NCBI GenBank assembly: GCA_020722685.1
Contig: DYKH01000005.1
Span: 24,606 to 88,605 of the forward strand
Reading direction: 5' to 3'
Source: Caldithrix sp.
GTDB lineage: Bacteria > KSB1 > UBA2214 > DYKH01
Length of the DNA stretch: 64,000 nt
Part shown: positions 1-8,556 of the stretch, piece after piece
Layout: each line of letters begins with the position of its first letter
How positions within the stretch are numbered: position 1 is the first letter of the stretch
Made by a program: the position numbers and the translations under genes
Notes under the pieces: model-generated
Seen by the model: the letters and a program-made list of their open reading frames with translations, nothing else
The model's database searches: none
What the model was told of the DNA's origin: nothing

Positions 1-1
1 G

Positions 2-673
2 GCGATGGCCATCGATTTGAACGTCTGCACCGGGTGTTCCGCTTGTGTCGCGGCTTGCTATGTCGAAAACAACGTTCCCATTGTCGGGCCGCAGCTCCAT
101 CTCAAGGGGCGAGAGATGTCATGGATTTCTATCCATCCCGAGCTGCACGAGGATGATCAGATCGCCTTTGTGCCGATGTTGTGCCAGCATTGTGACCATG
201 CGCCTTGCGAGGCAGTTTGCCCGACATTTGCCGCTTACCACACTCCGGAAGGGCTGAACGCGCAAATCTACAATCGCTGCGTCGGCACACGGTACTGCGC
301 CAATAACTGTCCGTACAAGGTTCGGCGCTTTAACTGGTTCGATCACAATCCGCAGCCGGAGCCGGTGCGGTTCATCAACAACCCGGATGTGTCGTTGCGC
401 GGGCGTGGCGTGATGGAAAAATGCACCTTTTGTGTGCAGCGCATCCGCGCGGCAAAGGATCACGCCAAGGATGAAGGACGATTGGTGCAGGACGGCGAAG
501 TGATTCCCGCCTGTGCACAATCGTGCCCGACGCAGGCCATTGTTTTCGGCAACATTCTCGATCCGGAAAGCGAAGTAGCCAAGCTCTCACGCCGGCAGGG
601 TGCCTATCGTGTACTGGAAGAATTGAATACCGAGCCGGCGGTCAGCTATATCAAAAAGCAGCGGGAAGCATGA
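2..673 (+). CDS. actB: Alternative complex III iron-sulfur subunit ActB, C-terminal part
   Basis: This is the ferredoxin-like end of the ActB subunit of alternative complex III, the membrane quinol:electron-acceptor oxidoreductase. The open frame runs off the left edge of the window, and the first ATG (position 5) lies inside the conserved MAIDLN stretch, so it is not the real start. Cysteine groups for four clusters are visible: CTGCSAC near residue 9, CQHCDHAPCEAVCP near residue 60, CVGTRYCANNCP near 92, and CTFC with CAQSCP at 140-175. In the family this domain is fused behind a molybdopterin-oxidoreductase-like domain that lacks the cofactor; that part lies outside the window. actC, actD and actF follow on the same strand. 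The alternative is a stand-alone PsrB/NrfC-type subunit, which the neighbours make less likely. Confidence 0.9.
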   Translation, partial: AMAIDLNVCTGCSACVAACYVENNVPIVGPQLHLKGREMSWISIHPELHEDDQIAFVPMLCQHCDHAPCEAVCPTFAAYHTPEGLNAQIYNRCVGTRYCANNCPYKVRRFNWFDHNPQPEPVRFINNPDVSLRGRGVMEKCTFCVQRIRAAKDHAKDEGRLVQDGEVIPACAQSCPTQAIVFGNILDPESEVAKLSRRQGAYRVLEELNTEPAVSYIKKQREA

Positions 674-738
674 TGCCGGAGTTTTGCATCGGTTTTTTCA
701 TCCAAGCCTGCAAATAGATTCTCAGGCTAAAGAACGCA

Positions 739-782
739 AGCCGCCCGAAGGCGGCTGCCGGTCATTAGGTGAGCAGTCACCT
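739..782. other. Two hairpins between actB and actC
   Basis: A perfect 7-bp stem with a CGAA loop (739-756, AGCCGCC/GGCGGCT) is followed by a 6-bp stem (767-782, AGGTGA/TCACCT). Neither is followed by a T run, so they look like mRNA processing or attenuation structures rather than intrinsic terminators. The 191-bp gap between actB and actC is otherwise empty. Confidence 0.45.
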
Positions 783-864
783 GAGCGTGACTTTCAGCCT
801 TGAGCCGGCGATTTTAATCGCTGCCGCTTTCTTGTTTCAACTGTCACGTTAGAATGGTTCATTT

Positions 865-2193
865 ATGCTGCAAGAATCACTGACCTACCAAGATGTTGAT
901 GCCATCGCCCTGCGGACATTGGAGCCGCCGCGGCGCATCTACTATTTTATTCTGTTGCTATTGGCAACGGGCGTTGCGATCGGCGCTTCCTGCTGGCTCT
1001 ATCAAATACTGGTGGGAATGGGCGTCGCTGGCATCAACAATCCCGTCGGCTGGGGCGTGTACATCGTTAACTTTGTTTTCTGGGTGGGTATCGCACACTC
1101 CGGGACACTGATTTCTGCCATCCTATATCTGTTCCGGGCGCGCTGGCGAACTTCCATTTATCGCAGCGCCGAAGCCATGACCGTCTTTGCCGTTATGACC
1201 GCTGGCTTTTATCCGCTCATTCACTTGGGCCGCGTTTGGAAATTCTATTGGGTATTTCCGTATCCCAACGAGCGTTTCCTCTGGCCCAATTTTCGCTCGC
1301 CGTTGGTCTGGGATGTGCTGGCCATCTCCACCTATCTGACCGTCAGCGCATTGTTCTTTTTCCTGGGGTTGGTGCCGGACATCGCCACCCTTCGCGATGC
1401 GGTCAAAGGCTGGCGAAAGAAACTTTATTCTGTTCTTTCCTTGGGCTGGCAGTTTACCCACAAGAGCTGGTGGCATTATGGAAGCGCTTATTTGTTTTTT
1501 GCTGCTCTGGCGACACCCTTGGTTATCTCGGTGCACCGTGTGGTATCCTGGGACTTTGCCATGGCGATTATCCCGGGCTGGCACAGTACCATTTTTGCGC
1601 CCTATTTCGTCGCCGGCGCCATTCATTCCGGCCTAGCGATGGTGATTACCCTGCTCGTGCCCATGCGAAAAATTCTCAGACTGGAAAAGCTCATTACCAT
1701 TCATAATCTTGAATCGCTGGCAAAGGTGATTCTGCTAACCGGCCTCATTGTCGGCTATGCCTATGCCACCGAGGCTTTTATCGCTTGGTACAGTGGTAAT
1801 CATTATGAACAAGAAATCTTTCGTTGGCGGGCGGTGGGCCATTACGCCATTGAATACTGGATTATGGTTGTTTTCAATTCGATTGTGCCGCTGCTATTCT
1901 TTTTCAAAAAAGTGCGCACCAACGTCATCTGGCTTTTTATCCTCGGTATTTTGATCAATGTGGGTATGTGGTTCGAGCGCTTTGTCATCATCATCTCCTC
2001 ACTGGCGCACGATTTTCTGCCCTATTCCTGGGGATTGTACAAGCCGACCCTCATTGAGCTGGGCATCTCGTTAGGCTCCTTTTCCTGGTTCTTTCTATTG
2101 TTTTTGGTTTTTGTAAAAATGCTGCCGTCGGTCGCCATTGCCGAGATCAAGGAAATCTTGCCCGTTCCAATGAAAAAAGGAGGGGAGGCTTGA
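865..2193 (+). CDS. actC: Alternative complex III quinol-binding membrane subunit ActC (NrfD/PsrC family)
   Basis: The 442-residue protein is an NrfD-like integral membrane subunit with about ten hydrophobic helices, running from the first helix near residue 30 to a last one near residue 415. NrfD-family subunits bind the quinol and pass electrons to the iron-sulfur subunit. The sequence after the first helix (GINNPVGWGVYIVNFVFWVGIAHSG, residues about 56-80) is characteristic of ActC and related PsrC-type subunits. No clear Shine-Dalgarno site precedes the ATG. The last codons overlap the start of actD by 4 bp (ATGA), typical of translational coupling. Order and length match actC of alternative complex III operons. 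Confidence 0.9.
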   Translation: MLQESLTYQDVDAIALRTLEPPRRIYYFILLLLATGVAIGASCWLYQILVGMGVAGINNPVGWGVYIVNFVFWVGIAHSGTLISAILYLFRARWRTSIYRSAEAMTVFAVMTAGFYPLIHLGRVWKFYWVFPYPNERFLWPNFRSPLVWDVLAISTYLTVSALFFFLGLVPDIATLRDAVKGWRKKLYSVLSLGWQFTHKSWWHYGSAYLFFAALATPLVISVHRVVSWDFAMAIIPGWHSTIFAPYFVAGAIHSGLAMVITLLVPMRKILRLEKLITIHNLESLAKVILLTGLIVGYAYATEAFIAWYSGNHYEQEIFRWRAVGHYAIEYWIMVVFNSIVPLLFFFKKVRTNVIWLFILGILINVGMWFERFVIIISSLAHDFLPYSWGLYKPTLIELGISLGSFSWFFLLFLVFVKMLPSVAIAEIKEILPVPMKKGGEA

Positions 2194-2696
2194 TGAGAAA
2201 GGTCGCGCTGGTCGGCGTCTATGCACATGCGGATGCTTTGCTCGAGGCAATCCACAAGCTAAAAGAAAAGAAACCGGAGAAGATGGTGGCCTATACTCCT
2301 TTTCCGTTTCATCCGATTTGGGAAGCCATGGAGGTCAAGTCGAGTCCGGTACGCTATTTCACTTTGGCCGGTGCATTGATTGGGCTGTTCGGCGGCTTTG
2401 CTTTGGCGATCTGGTCGTCGCTTAAATGGAATCTGATCACTGGCGGCAAACCCATCGTTTCGATTCCGCCCTTTGTCGTCATTGGTTTCGAGCTGACCAT
2501 TCTGATCGGGACGTTGGCCACCCTCTTCGGCTTGATTGTGACCGTCAATTGGCAGAGCTACAAAGTCACACAGACGTACGATGCGCGCTTTTCCCAGGAT
2601 AAATTCGGCGTGGCTATTCAAGTGCCCGACGAGGAAAGGTCTTGCTACGAAGAAATCTTGCTCAGCACCGGAGCGGAGGAGATCCATGTTCGATAA
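2190..2696 (+). CDS. actD: Alternative complex III membrane subunit ActD (DUF3341)
   Basis: The 168-residue protein matches the DUF3341 family, the ActD subunit of alternative complex III. The soluble N-terminus (ALVGVYAHADALLEAIHKL) and the PFPFHPIWEAM segment are family hallmarks; two hydrophobic helices follow at about residues 55-78 and 90-115, connected by a short loop. The role is structural in the known complexes. The start overlaps actC by 4 bp. The 3' end overlaps the start of actF by 11 bp, so C, D and F are read as one coupled unit, leaving no room for the small cytochrome subunit ActE that separates D and F in other operons. Confidence 0.9.
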   Translation: MMRKVALVGVYAHADALLEAIHKLKEKKPEKMVAYTPFPFHPIWEAMEVKSSPVRYFTLAGALIGLFGGFALAIWSSLKWNLITGGKPIVSIPPFVVIGFELTILIGTLATLFGLIVTVNWQSYKVTQTYDARFSQDKFGVAIQVPDEERSCYEEILLSTGAEEIHVR

Positions 2697-3915
2697 CCAA
2701 CGAATGCTTACGGACGCGATGGCGCACCAAACAAAAGGACTCTCCGGCCGATGGCGTGGAGTTCTATGGCTACTGACCGTCATTGGAATCGTTGCGTTTT
2801 TCCTTGGCGTGAATGGCCCGGTTCCCTTGCGGGCCTGGCAAACTTACCTGGTGAACATGGTCTTCTTTACCGGCATGGCGCAGGGTATGGTGATCTTTGC
2901 CGCCACCTTGCAAATGACCAAAGCCCAATGGGGCAGACCGGTGAAGCGTCTTGCAGAATTGGCAGCTTATTTCCTGCCGCTTTCACTGGTCTTTTTGTTG
3001 ATACTCTACTTCGGTCGGACGATTGTTTTTCCCTGGATCCAGCATCCTATCCCCGAGAAGCAGGCCTGGCTGAACGATTCCTTTTTGTTTGCCAGAGATT
3101 TTCTCGGTCTGCTGGTGCTTGCGGCTCTGAGCTATGCCTTTTTGAAGAACTCCCTCAAACCCGATCTGGCGGCTATTGCAAAGAAGAATTGGGGAGAGGA
3201 TCCGCCGGCCAGGCAATCGGCCCTGCAAGGCTCCGGTACGATTGCCACCATCTTGGTTTTGGCCTTTGCCGTCATCTATTCTCTCGTTGCCTTTGATCTC
3301 ATCATGTCCCTTGATCCCCATTGGTACAGCACGCTGTTCGGAGCATATTATTTCATTACCAGTTTTCTGACCGGAATGGCCGGTTTGGTGGTGGTTTTGG
3401 TGGTTGCGCGCAAGCATTTCGGGCTGCATTCCTACATCGGCGCCAAGCAATTTCACGACCTCGGCAAGCTGATATTCGGCTTTACGATTGTCGCTGGAGA
3501 TTTCTTCTGGTCGCAATTCCTTGTCATTTGGTTCGGCAATTTACCCGAGGAAACCCAATTCGTGATTCTGAGAATTCGTGAAATGCCTTGGGCAGTGCTC
3601 TCTTATGTGGTACTGTTTGGTGCGTTTGTAATTCCGTTTGTATTGTTGTTGAGTCGGGGAATCAAAAAGAAACCTGCAGCCATGCTGACCATCGCAACGA
3701 TGCTGCTGCTTGGCATGTGGCTGGAGAAATTCCTGCTGGTCGTCCCGTCCATCTGGCATGAAGACACATTGCCCTTGGGGGTCAGCGAGGTGCTTATCAC
3801 TTTGGGCTTTCTCTCCATTTTCGTTCTGACCTATGCTTTCGCCATCTCAAGGCACCCCATTTTGCCGGTGGGCGATCCGCTCCTGCAAGAAGACTTGAAG
3901 AGTCAGCATTCATAG
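2686..3915 (+). CDS. actF: Alternative complex III second quinol subunit ActF
   Basis: The 409-residue membrane protein with about ten helices resembles ActF, the second NrfD-like subunit of alternative complex III. The start at 2686 gives MFDNQRMLTD and sits inside the actD 3' end. A longer frame from 2581 would read 35 residues of charged sequence antisense in character to actD coding and is unlikely. Recognisable parts are the first helix after residue 20, LVNMVFFTGMAQG near 56, and the SLDPHWYSTLFGAYYF segment near residue 205. It ends the operon; a gap of about 170 bp follows. No cytochrome c oxidase genes follow directly, unlike in many ActABCDEF operons. Confidence 0.87.
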   Translation: MFDNQRMLTDAMAHQTKGLSGRWRGVLWLLTVIGIVAFFLGVNGPVPLRAWQTYLVNMVFFTGMAQGMVIFAATLQMTKAQWGRPVKRLAELAAYFLPLSLVFLLILYFGRTIVFPWIQHPIPEKQAWLNDSFLFARDFLGLLVLAALSYAFLKNSLKPDLAAIAKKNWGEDPPARQSALQGSGTIATILVLAFAVIYSLVAFDLIMSLDPHWYSTLFGAYYFITSFLTGMAGLVVVLVVARKHFGLHSYIGAKQFHDLGKLIFGFTIVAGDFFWSQFLVIWFGNLPEETQFVILRIREMPWAVLSYVVLFGAFVIPFVLLLSRGIKKKPAAMLTIATMLLLGMWLEKFLLVVPSIWHEDTLPLGVSEVLITLGFLSIFVLTYAFAISRHPILPVGDPLLQEDLKSQHS

Positions 3916-4089
3916 AGGACCCCGAGCGCCAGGGAGTGCCGTAGACCTTGCTCGGGTCGGGCGCCTTCCGATTGCAGTCGGTGGTGAGTTGAGAACAAGA
4001 CTTGGACGCTTTTGGGGCCGCTTGCTTGAAAAAAACAGTTGCCATCCTCGACATACGCAAAGAAATTCCCTGAATGACGTTCCGGCTCA

Positions 4090-5238
4090 ATGCTTGACTC
4101 ATGGCTGGGGCGGACCAAGCGTTCCAGAGCATCCAAAGTTGTCTCCATCCGGATGTCGAAAGAATTGCTGAACGATATGCCCATCTTTCCCTGGGCATTG
4201 GTTGCTCGCGGGGTAGGTAATTCTCAACGACTCCATAAGGATCAAGCTGTGGCAGAATCTATTCAATCCGTGCATTTGCACGACCTCGTGTTGGCGCATG
4301 CCCGAAAGGACTTTGTTGCCTTTCGACATTCCATGACCGTGGGAGAGGTATTAGCTGCCATACGCCAACAAGGTGCGACCGACGCCATCATCTACTATTA
4401 CGTGGTCGACGAAAAAGAGCGATTGATCGGCGTTTTGCCGATCCGCCGTCTGCTGAGTGCGGAACCCGGCGTTCAACTCAGGGAGATCATGATTGGTCGG
4501 GTTATCGCCATTCCCCAGAATAGCTCGGTATTGGATGCGTGCGAAGCGTTTGTCCTGCACAAGCTCTTGGCATTTCCTATTATCGACGACCATCGCCGCA
4601 TCCTCGGCGTGGTGGACGTCGGCTTGTTTACGGAAGAAATTTTTGACCTGACTGAACGGGAAAAGTCGGAACAGCTTTTCGAAACCCTCGGCTTTCGAAT
4701 TTCTCAAGTCAAAGATGCGACCCCAGTGAGGGCCTTCCGGTTTCGCTTCCCGTGGTTATTGACGACGGTCGGCAGCGGGATTTTGTGCGCATTGTTAACG
4801 AGCGCTTTCGAGGTCACGTTAGCGCAGGGACTGATTCTGGTCTTTTTTCTGGCGCTCATTCTGGGACTTGGGGAGAGCGTCAGTATTCAATCCATGTCGT
4901 TGGCTGTGCAATCCCTGCAAGCACTTCGGCCTACGCTGCGTTGGTATCTCGCGGCCCTGAAGCGAGAGCTGACCGCCGCACTGATGTTGGGTGCCGGATG
5001 TGGCGTGCTGGTGGTGATGATCATCTGGATTTGGCGAGGGATGAGTGTCGAGGCAGTTGTCATCGCTTTGGGGATCATGTTCTCGCTCATCTCGGCCTGC
5101 GTTTATGGTCTCAGTGTTCCGGCCCTCTTGCATGCTTTCAAACTGGATCCCAAAGTAGCCGCCGGTCCGATCACGCTTGCTTGCACAGACCTGAGCACGC
5201 TGTTTCTGTACTTTAGCCTGGCAGGTTTTTTGCTTTAG
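4090..5238 (+). CDS. MgtE-like divalent cation transporter with CBS pair
   Basis: A CBS-domain pair (about residues 60-180, with LIGVLPIRRLL and FPIIDDHRRILGVVDV) is followed by a five-helix membrane domain of the MgtE Mg2+ channel family. The pore-helix motif usually written GGNAGTQ is replaced by GLGESVSIQS, and the C-terminal DPKVAAGPITLACTDL matches the family DPAVASGP segment. The cytoplasmic N-terminal superhelix of standard MgtE is absent: only about 45 residues precede the CBS domains, so the protein is short (382 residues at most against about 450). The start is uncertain: ATGs at 4090, 4153 and 4177 are possible and none has a good ribosome-binding site. Transport of another divalent ion is possible given the altered pore motif. 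Confidence 0.75.
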   Translation: MLDSWLGRTKRSRASKVVSIRMSKELLNDMPIFPWALVARGVGNSQRLHKDQAVAESIQSVHLHDLVLAHARKDFVAFRHSMTVGEVLAAIRQQGATDAIIYYYVVDEKERLIGVLPIRRLLSAEPGVQLREIMIGRVIAIPQNSSVLDACEAFVLHKLLAFPIIDDHRRILGVVDVGLFTEEIFDLTEREKSEQLFETLGFRISQVKDATPVRAFRFRFPWLLTTVGSGILCALLTSAFEVTLAQGLILVFFLALILGLGESVSIQSMSLAVQSLQALRPTLRWYLAALKRELTAALMLGAGCGVLVVMIIWIWRGMSVEAVVIALGIMFSLISACVYGLSVPALLHAFKLDPKVAAGPITLACTDLSTLFLYFSLAGFLL

Positions 5239-5344
5239 CCGCAACCAGCTAAGAACTGGGCATTTCCTATCACAATTTGGCTGCTTTAGTTACATTAATG
5301 AAGTTTCATGGCGTTCCTTCTATAAACCACGACGCAGGTGTCAG

Positions 5345-5506
5345 ATGAATCCGATTTTCTCATGGATGTTTTCCGAAAGATTGCGCCGATCATTGGCGCG
5401 GCGCTGTCGCAATTGCAATCATGAACAAATCGTGCCAAAGGATAAAGCAAATGAAACGGTGCCCTGCAAGCACTGTGGAGAGCCTATTCCACCACGAACA
5501 TCATAA
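5345..5506 (+). CDS. Small zinc-ribbon protein, 53 residues
   Basis: A 53-codon frame begins with ATG after AGGTG. It encodes a basic N-terminus (RLRRSLARR) and two CxxC knuckles, CRNC at residues 21-24 and CKHC at about 41-44, spaced as in a small rubredoxin-type zinc ribbon. Nothing else is recognisable. Such mini zinc-ribbon proteins are common and of unknown role; the regular knuckle spacing is the only evidence that it is real. Confidence 0.5.
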   Translation: MNPIFSWMFSERLRRSLARRCRNCNHEQIVPKDKANETVPCKHCGEPIPPRTS

Positions 5507-5922
5507 TCAATTATCGGCTTTTTGGGGGATAGTTTTCTCGTGACGAATCACTTGGTGTCCTGCCGGTGGTGTCATTCCGGCGGATGCAGGAAGCTCCTTT
5601 CCAATGCGCGGCAGAGGGAGACCCTACATTCGCAGGGGTGATAAGAGCCTGTGATCTGATAAGAGCCTGTGATCGGTTACGTTTTCTCATCTGTCAATGT
5701 CCAGCCCGGCTGGCATTCCCACATCTCTTGGTCAGTGTAGAGGACCGAAACGGGAATGGATTCCTTACCCGAAAAATTAGCTACCGTTTTACAGAAATTC
5801 TTACGAAATTTAGTCGGCAGGGCGACAGTCGCCGGCAGGGCGATGTTTGACGCTGCCCGTGTAGGTACCCGACTTTTCTTTGGCGGGCTTTGCCGGACGG
5901 GCAGTGGATAGTGGGTAGGTAC
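5507..5922. other. Gene-poor gap with a tandem 18-mer
   Basis: No convincing gene is seen. An 18-bp unit (TGATAAGAGCCTGTGATC) is present twice in direct tandem at 5639-5674, and a CTGCCCGT/ACGGGCAG inverted repeat occurs around 5852-5903. The 94-codon open frame from 5566 is built largely from the tandem repeat and is not supported. Confidence 0.5.
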
Positions 5923-6030
5923 GATTAGGATTAGGATTAGGATTAGGATTAGGATTACGATTAAGATTATGATTAAGATTAGGACTACGAGTAGGGGTAG
6001 AATCAGGAGTGAGGTTGGGATTGCGGTTAG
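5923..6030 (+). repeat. Decaying GATTAG hexamer array
   Basis: About 18 consecutive 6-bp units occupy 108 bp. The first five are perfect GATTAG; the following ones carry one, then two or more substitutions (GATTAC, GATTAA, GATTAT, GACTAC, GAGTAG, GGGTAG) until the array fades out some 50 bp before the start of the SCO gene. The phase is kept throughout, so the decay is by substitution. It is a microsatellite-like tract that may vary in length by slippage. Confidence 0.85.
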
Positions 6031-6080
6031 GAGGAGGTCTTGCAGGGAAAGCGCTGGTCAATGGAAAGGGAGGTGATACC

Positions 6081-6668
6081 TTGCGGTTGCAAAAGATAAG
6101 CTTGGTTTTGGCAGCAATTGCCATCATACTGATCGGTATTTGGCTGATGGTTCGACAAGTGGCCAGTTTTGGTGGAGATCTCCCCGTCTTGGCCCAGGTG
6201 CCCAGTTTTGAATTCATCGAGCGAAGCGGCAGGCCGTTCGGCTTGGAAGACATGAAAGGCGCCATTAGCGTAGTTGATTTCATTTTCACAAGTTGTCCAG
6301 GAGCTTGCCCGGTAATGAGCTCGCACATGGCCAAGTTGTATGGGTTTTATCGGGGCAATCAGAGAGTACGATTTATGTCCGTTTCCGTTGATCCCGAGAA
6401 TGATACCTTGGAAGTTCTCGAGCAGTACGCGAAGGAACACGGTGTAAACGACGAGCGATGGCTGTTCTTGCGTGCTCCCATCGAGCGGGTCATTGAGCTT
6501 TCTGTCGACGGTTTCAAGCTGGCGGCGGACAACCTGCCCTCCGGACATTCCACCAAGCTTGTTTTGGTGGATTCTTTGGGAAGAATTCGGGGCTATTATG
6601 AGGGATTGAGCGACGAATGCGAGGAGGAGATTAAGAGAGACATAAAGAGCCTGATTGCAAACAACTAA
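6081..6668 (+). CDS. SCO1/SenC/PrrC family copper chaperone
   Basis: The 195-residue protein starts with TTG at 6081, preceded by an excellent ribosome-binding site (GGGAGGTGA, 6068-6076). A membrane anchor covers residues 7-25. The thioredoxin-like fold carries the copper-binding CPGAC motif (Cys72, Cys76) and the third ligand His156 in GHSTK, all as expected for SCO proteins, which deliver copper to the CuA site of cytochrome c oxidase or act as thiol reductases outside the cytoplasmic membrane. The frame stays open upstream through the decayed hexamer array, which is why a longer product from 6009 is possible but unlikely. Its position downstream of the complex III genes suggests respiratory assembly, although no oxidase gene is in view. 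Confidence 0.85.
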   Translation: MRLQKISLVLAAIAIILIGIWLMVRQVASFGGDLPVLAQVPSFEFIERSGRPFGLEDMKGAISVVDFIFTSCPGACPVMSSHMAKLYGFYRGNQRVRFMSVSVDPENDTLEVLEQYAKEHGVNDERWLFLRAPIERVIELSVDGFKLAADNLPSGHSTKLVLVDSLGRIRGYYEGLSDECEEEIKRDIKSLIANN

Positions 6669-6823
6669 GTGTAGAAACACCAATCTGCGGTCGGACGTGC
6701 ATCATTAGCCGAAATATTATGTAGTAGGGTTAAAGGGAACGAATTTGCGCTTGGATCTCACTGGCCAAAGCCTGAAGGCCCGCATGCGAACAAATTTATA
6801 AAGCATTTTTTGAGGAGCTCGTG

Positions 6824-7462
6824 ATGAAAATCCAATCACCGCTGTTTGTAGCCTGCATCTTGTGGCTGGCGGCAAATTGCGCACTGCTGGCGCAATCGGA
6901 GGGCAAGCAAGGATTGAACGCCTACGTCTCGCCTGACTCTGGGAAGGAAAGCATTTACGTAACGGCTCTAAAGATCGATTTCAAGTTTGCCGGCTACGGC
7001 ACCTACATTCCCGCTGAATATCCCACCTTGACGGAGCTACCCTTAGAGACTGGCGAACGTATTAACTTTGAAAAGATCGCGGAGGCTACTTTCAAAGCAG
7101 TAAGGGTGCAGTGGAAACAGTTTGTCGATGTTTCTGAGCGGCATCAGTATGATAGTGTCGATGAGCAGGGATATCGTCATTGGAGCGACGTGGAGGTAGT
7201 CGCTACGGTGAAGGACTGGGATGGAGAGACCGTCCGTTCACGCCTCGCACGACCGGAGGTCTCGGACGTGTACCTGAGCGGTAAGACCCGCAGAGGCGAT
7301 TTCCGTCTGCAGATCGATCAGGAGAACAACAAAACAGTTCACGTGGTTTTTGAGCCGCTGTTTTCCATGGTTTGTGCAAAGGACCCCAGACACGTCTTTC
7401 CAAATGCGTCATGGACCTTTTGCCCGATTTGCGGCGGCAAGCTTAAGAAAACGATGCATTAG
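6824..7462 (+). CDS. Secreted protein with C-terminal zinc-ribbon-like cysteines, unknown function
   Basis: A 212-residue protein starts at ATG 6824, six bases after GAGGAG. A signal peptide ends near residue 25 (NCALLAQ). The body is a beta-rich domain with no family I recognise. The last 35 residues hold a Cys pair arrangement, CAKDP then CPICGGK, that could bind zinc or iron. It may work with the upstream SCO protein as another extracytoplasmic metal-handling factor, but that rests only on adjacency (about 160 bp apart). Confidence 0.6.
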   Translation: MKIQSPLFVACILWLAANCALLAQSEGKQGLNAYVSPDSGKESIYVTALKIDFKFAGYGTYIPAEYPTLTELPLETGERINFEKIAEATFKAVRVQWKQFVDVSERHQYDSVDEQGYRHWSDVEVVATVKDWDGETVRSRLARPEVSDVYLSGKTRRGDFRLQIDQENNKTVHVVFEPLFSMVCAKDPRHVFPNASWTFCPICGGKLKKTMH

Positions 7463-7717
7463 GTCGTCGGCAACCACACTCCCGGTTTTTGCGCCCAATG
7501 CGCGACCTCTGATCCAGAGCATTGTTTTTCGCCGGGTGTATTCACCGCATTAATTACCTTGTCTTGGTCAGAGGCTTGGGCCGAAGACGACCCTTCACGC
7601 GGCGCTTGCGTGGAGGGGAGTAGCGGCAACGAGATTGCTCTTGCAAGCAACGACAAATTCGCGCGTCAGGCGCCGAGTTTTCGCTTGACTTTCGTAAGCA
7701 GATTTGGGATATTCTCA

Positions 7718-7985
7718 CTACCGGACACTTTGCAAAAACCACCGAGCTACACGGAGCGTCACGGATTTTGTAGGATCCTTTATCGCAATGGACGACCAGA
7801 CGTTTTTAGTGGCCACAAACTTACGCGGTTCTGAGCGGCCGTCTAAAATTCCATATCCGAACCATCCTCTAAATTGGCCAATATGGTTCTGTCGCCTTTG
7901 GAGAATTGCACGATCAACCTCAATCAACATCAAGAATCCGTGTAATTCCGTGATGATCCGTGCTTGGTTTAAAAGTGTCCGGTAG
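7718..7985. mobile_element. MITE-like element with 14-bp terminal inverted repeats
   Basis: CTACCGGACACTTT at 7718-7731 is repeated as its exact reverse complement at 7972-7985. The match continues imperfectly inwards for about ten more bases. The 268-bp interior has no open frame of note. No clear target duplication is seen. The surrounding gap 7463-8031 between two genes holds nothing else that I can support. Confidence 0.5.
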
Positions 7986-8031
7986 CAAGGGGATATTTGT
8001 TCGATGACCGCCATGTAAAGAGGAATCGCCA

Positions 8032-8556
8032 ATGGGCCAACCCAAATTGTCGGCAAAAGTCTGTTTGATTTCGGCTCTTTGTTACCAAGACCAGTGCGAT
8101 GCGGCAAAGGCTCTGGAGTACCTGGTCGCCGCGTTTGGCCCCATTCAGCAAATGAGCTCGGTTTTCGACTTTACCCACACCACCTACTATGAGAAGGAAA
8201 TGGGCAGCGCCCTGAAAAAGTTTTTCTGTTGTTTTGAGAATTTGATCGATCCAATGGAATTGGTGGAGGTGAAACTGAAAACCAATGCGATCGAGGAGCT
8301 TCTCAACAAAGAAGGCAAGAGATTAGTGAATATCGATCCGGGTTATCTGGAAGCGCCTAAACTGGTTTTGGCGACGACCAAGAATTTTAGCCACCGGATT
8401 TATCTGGGCAAGGGCATCTACGGCGATGTGCAGTTGTTTTGGCGTCAGGGCCGATTTCAATCCAATCCATGGACCTATCCGGACTATATGGAGTCAACAA
8501 GCGTGGCTTTTTTTACCGAAGTGAGAAAAGGATATTTGCAAAGAGGAGCTCAGTAA
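8032..8556 (+). CDS. DUF4416 family protein
   Basis: The 174-residue cytoplasmic protein matches DUF4416: N-terminal KLSAKVCLISALCYQ, a central FDFTHTTYYEKEMG segment, and the C-terminal NIDPGYLEAPKLVLATTK and TYPDYMES parts. The function is unknown. It is found in many anaerobes and deep-branching bacteria. Its stop codon abuts the start of purM, with the purM ribosome-binding site inside its last codons, so the two are cotranscribed. Confidence 0.85.
   Translation: MGQPKLSAKVCLISALCYQDQCDAAKALEYLVAAFGPIQQMSSVFDFTHTTYYEKEMGSALKKFFCCFENLIDPMELVEVKLKTNAIEELLNKEGKRLVNIDPGYLEAPKLVLATTKNFSHRIYLGKGIYGDVQLFWRQGRFQSNPWTYPDYMESTSVAFFTEVRKGYLQRGAQ

Noticed and set aside
119..520. 133-codon open frame on the minus strand opposite actB
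   Set aside because: Low-complexity composition and no recognisable domain; it lies wholly opposite the conserved iron-sulfur coding sequence.
5566..5850. 94-codon plus-strand open frame
   Set aside because: Much of it is a translated 18-bp tandem repeat, it has no good start site and no family resemblance.
5923..6030. Hexamer array considered as CRISPR or telomere-like DNA
   Set aside because: Units are contiguous without spacers, and the tract is internal to a chromosome-type region between genes.
5810..6334. 174-codon minus-strand frame rich in Asn-Pro repeats
   Set aside because: It is the GATTAG array read in reverse and runs opposite the SCO gene.
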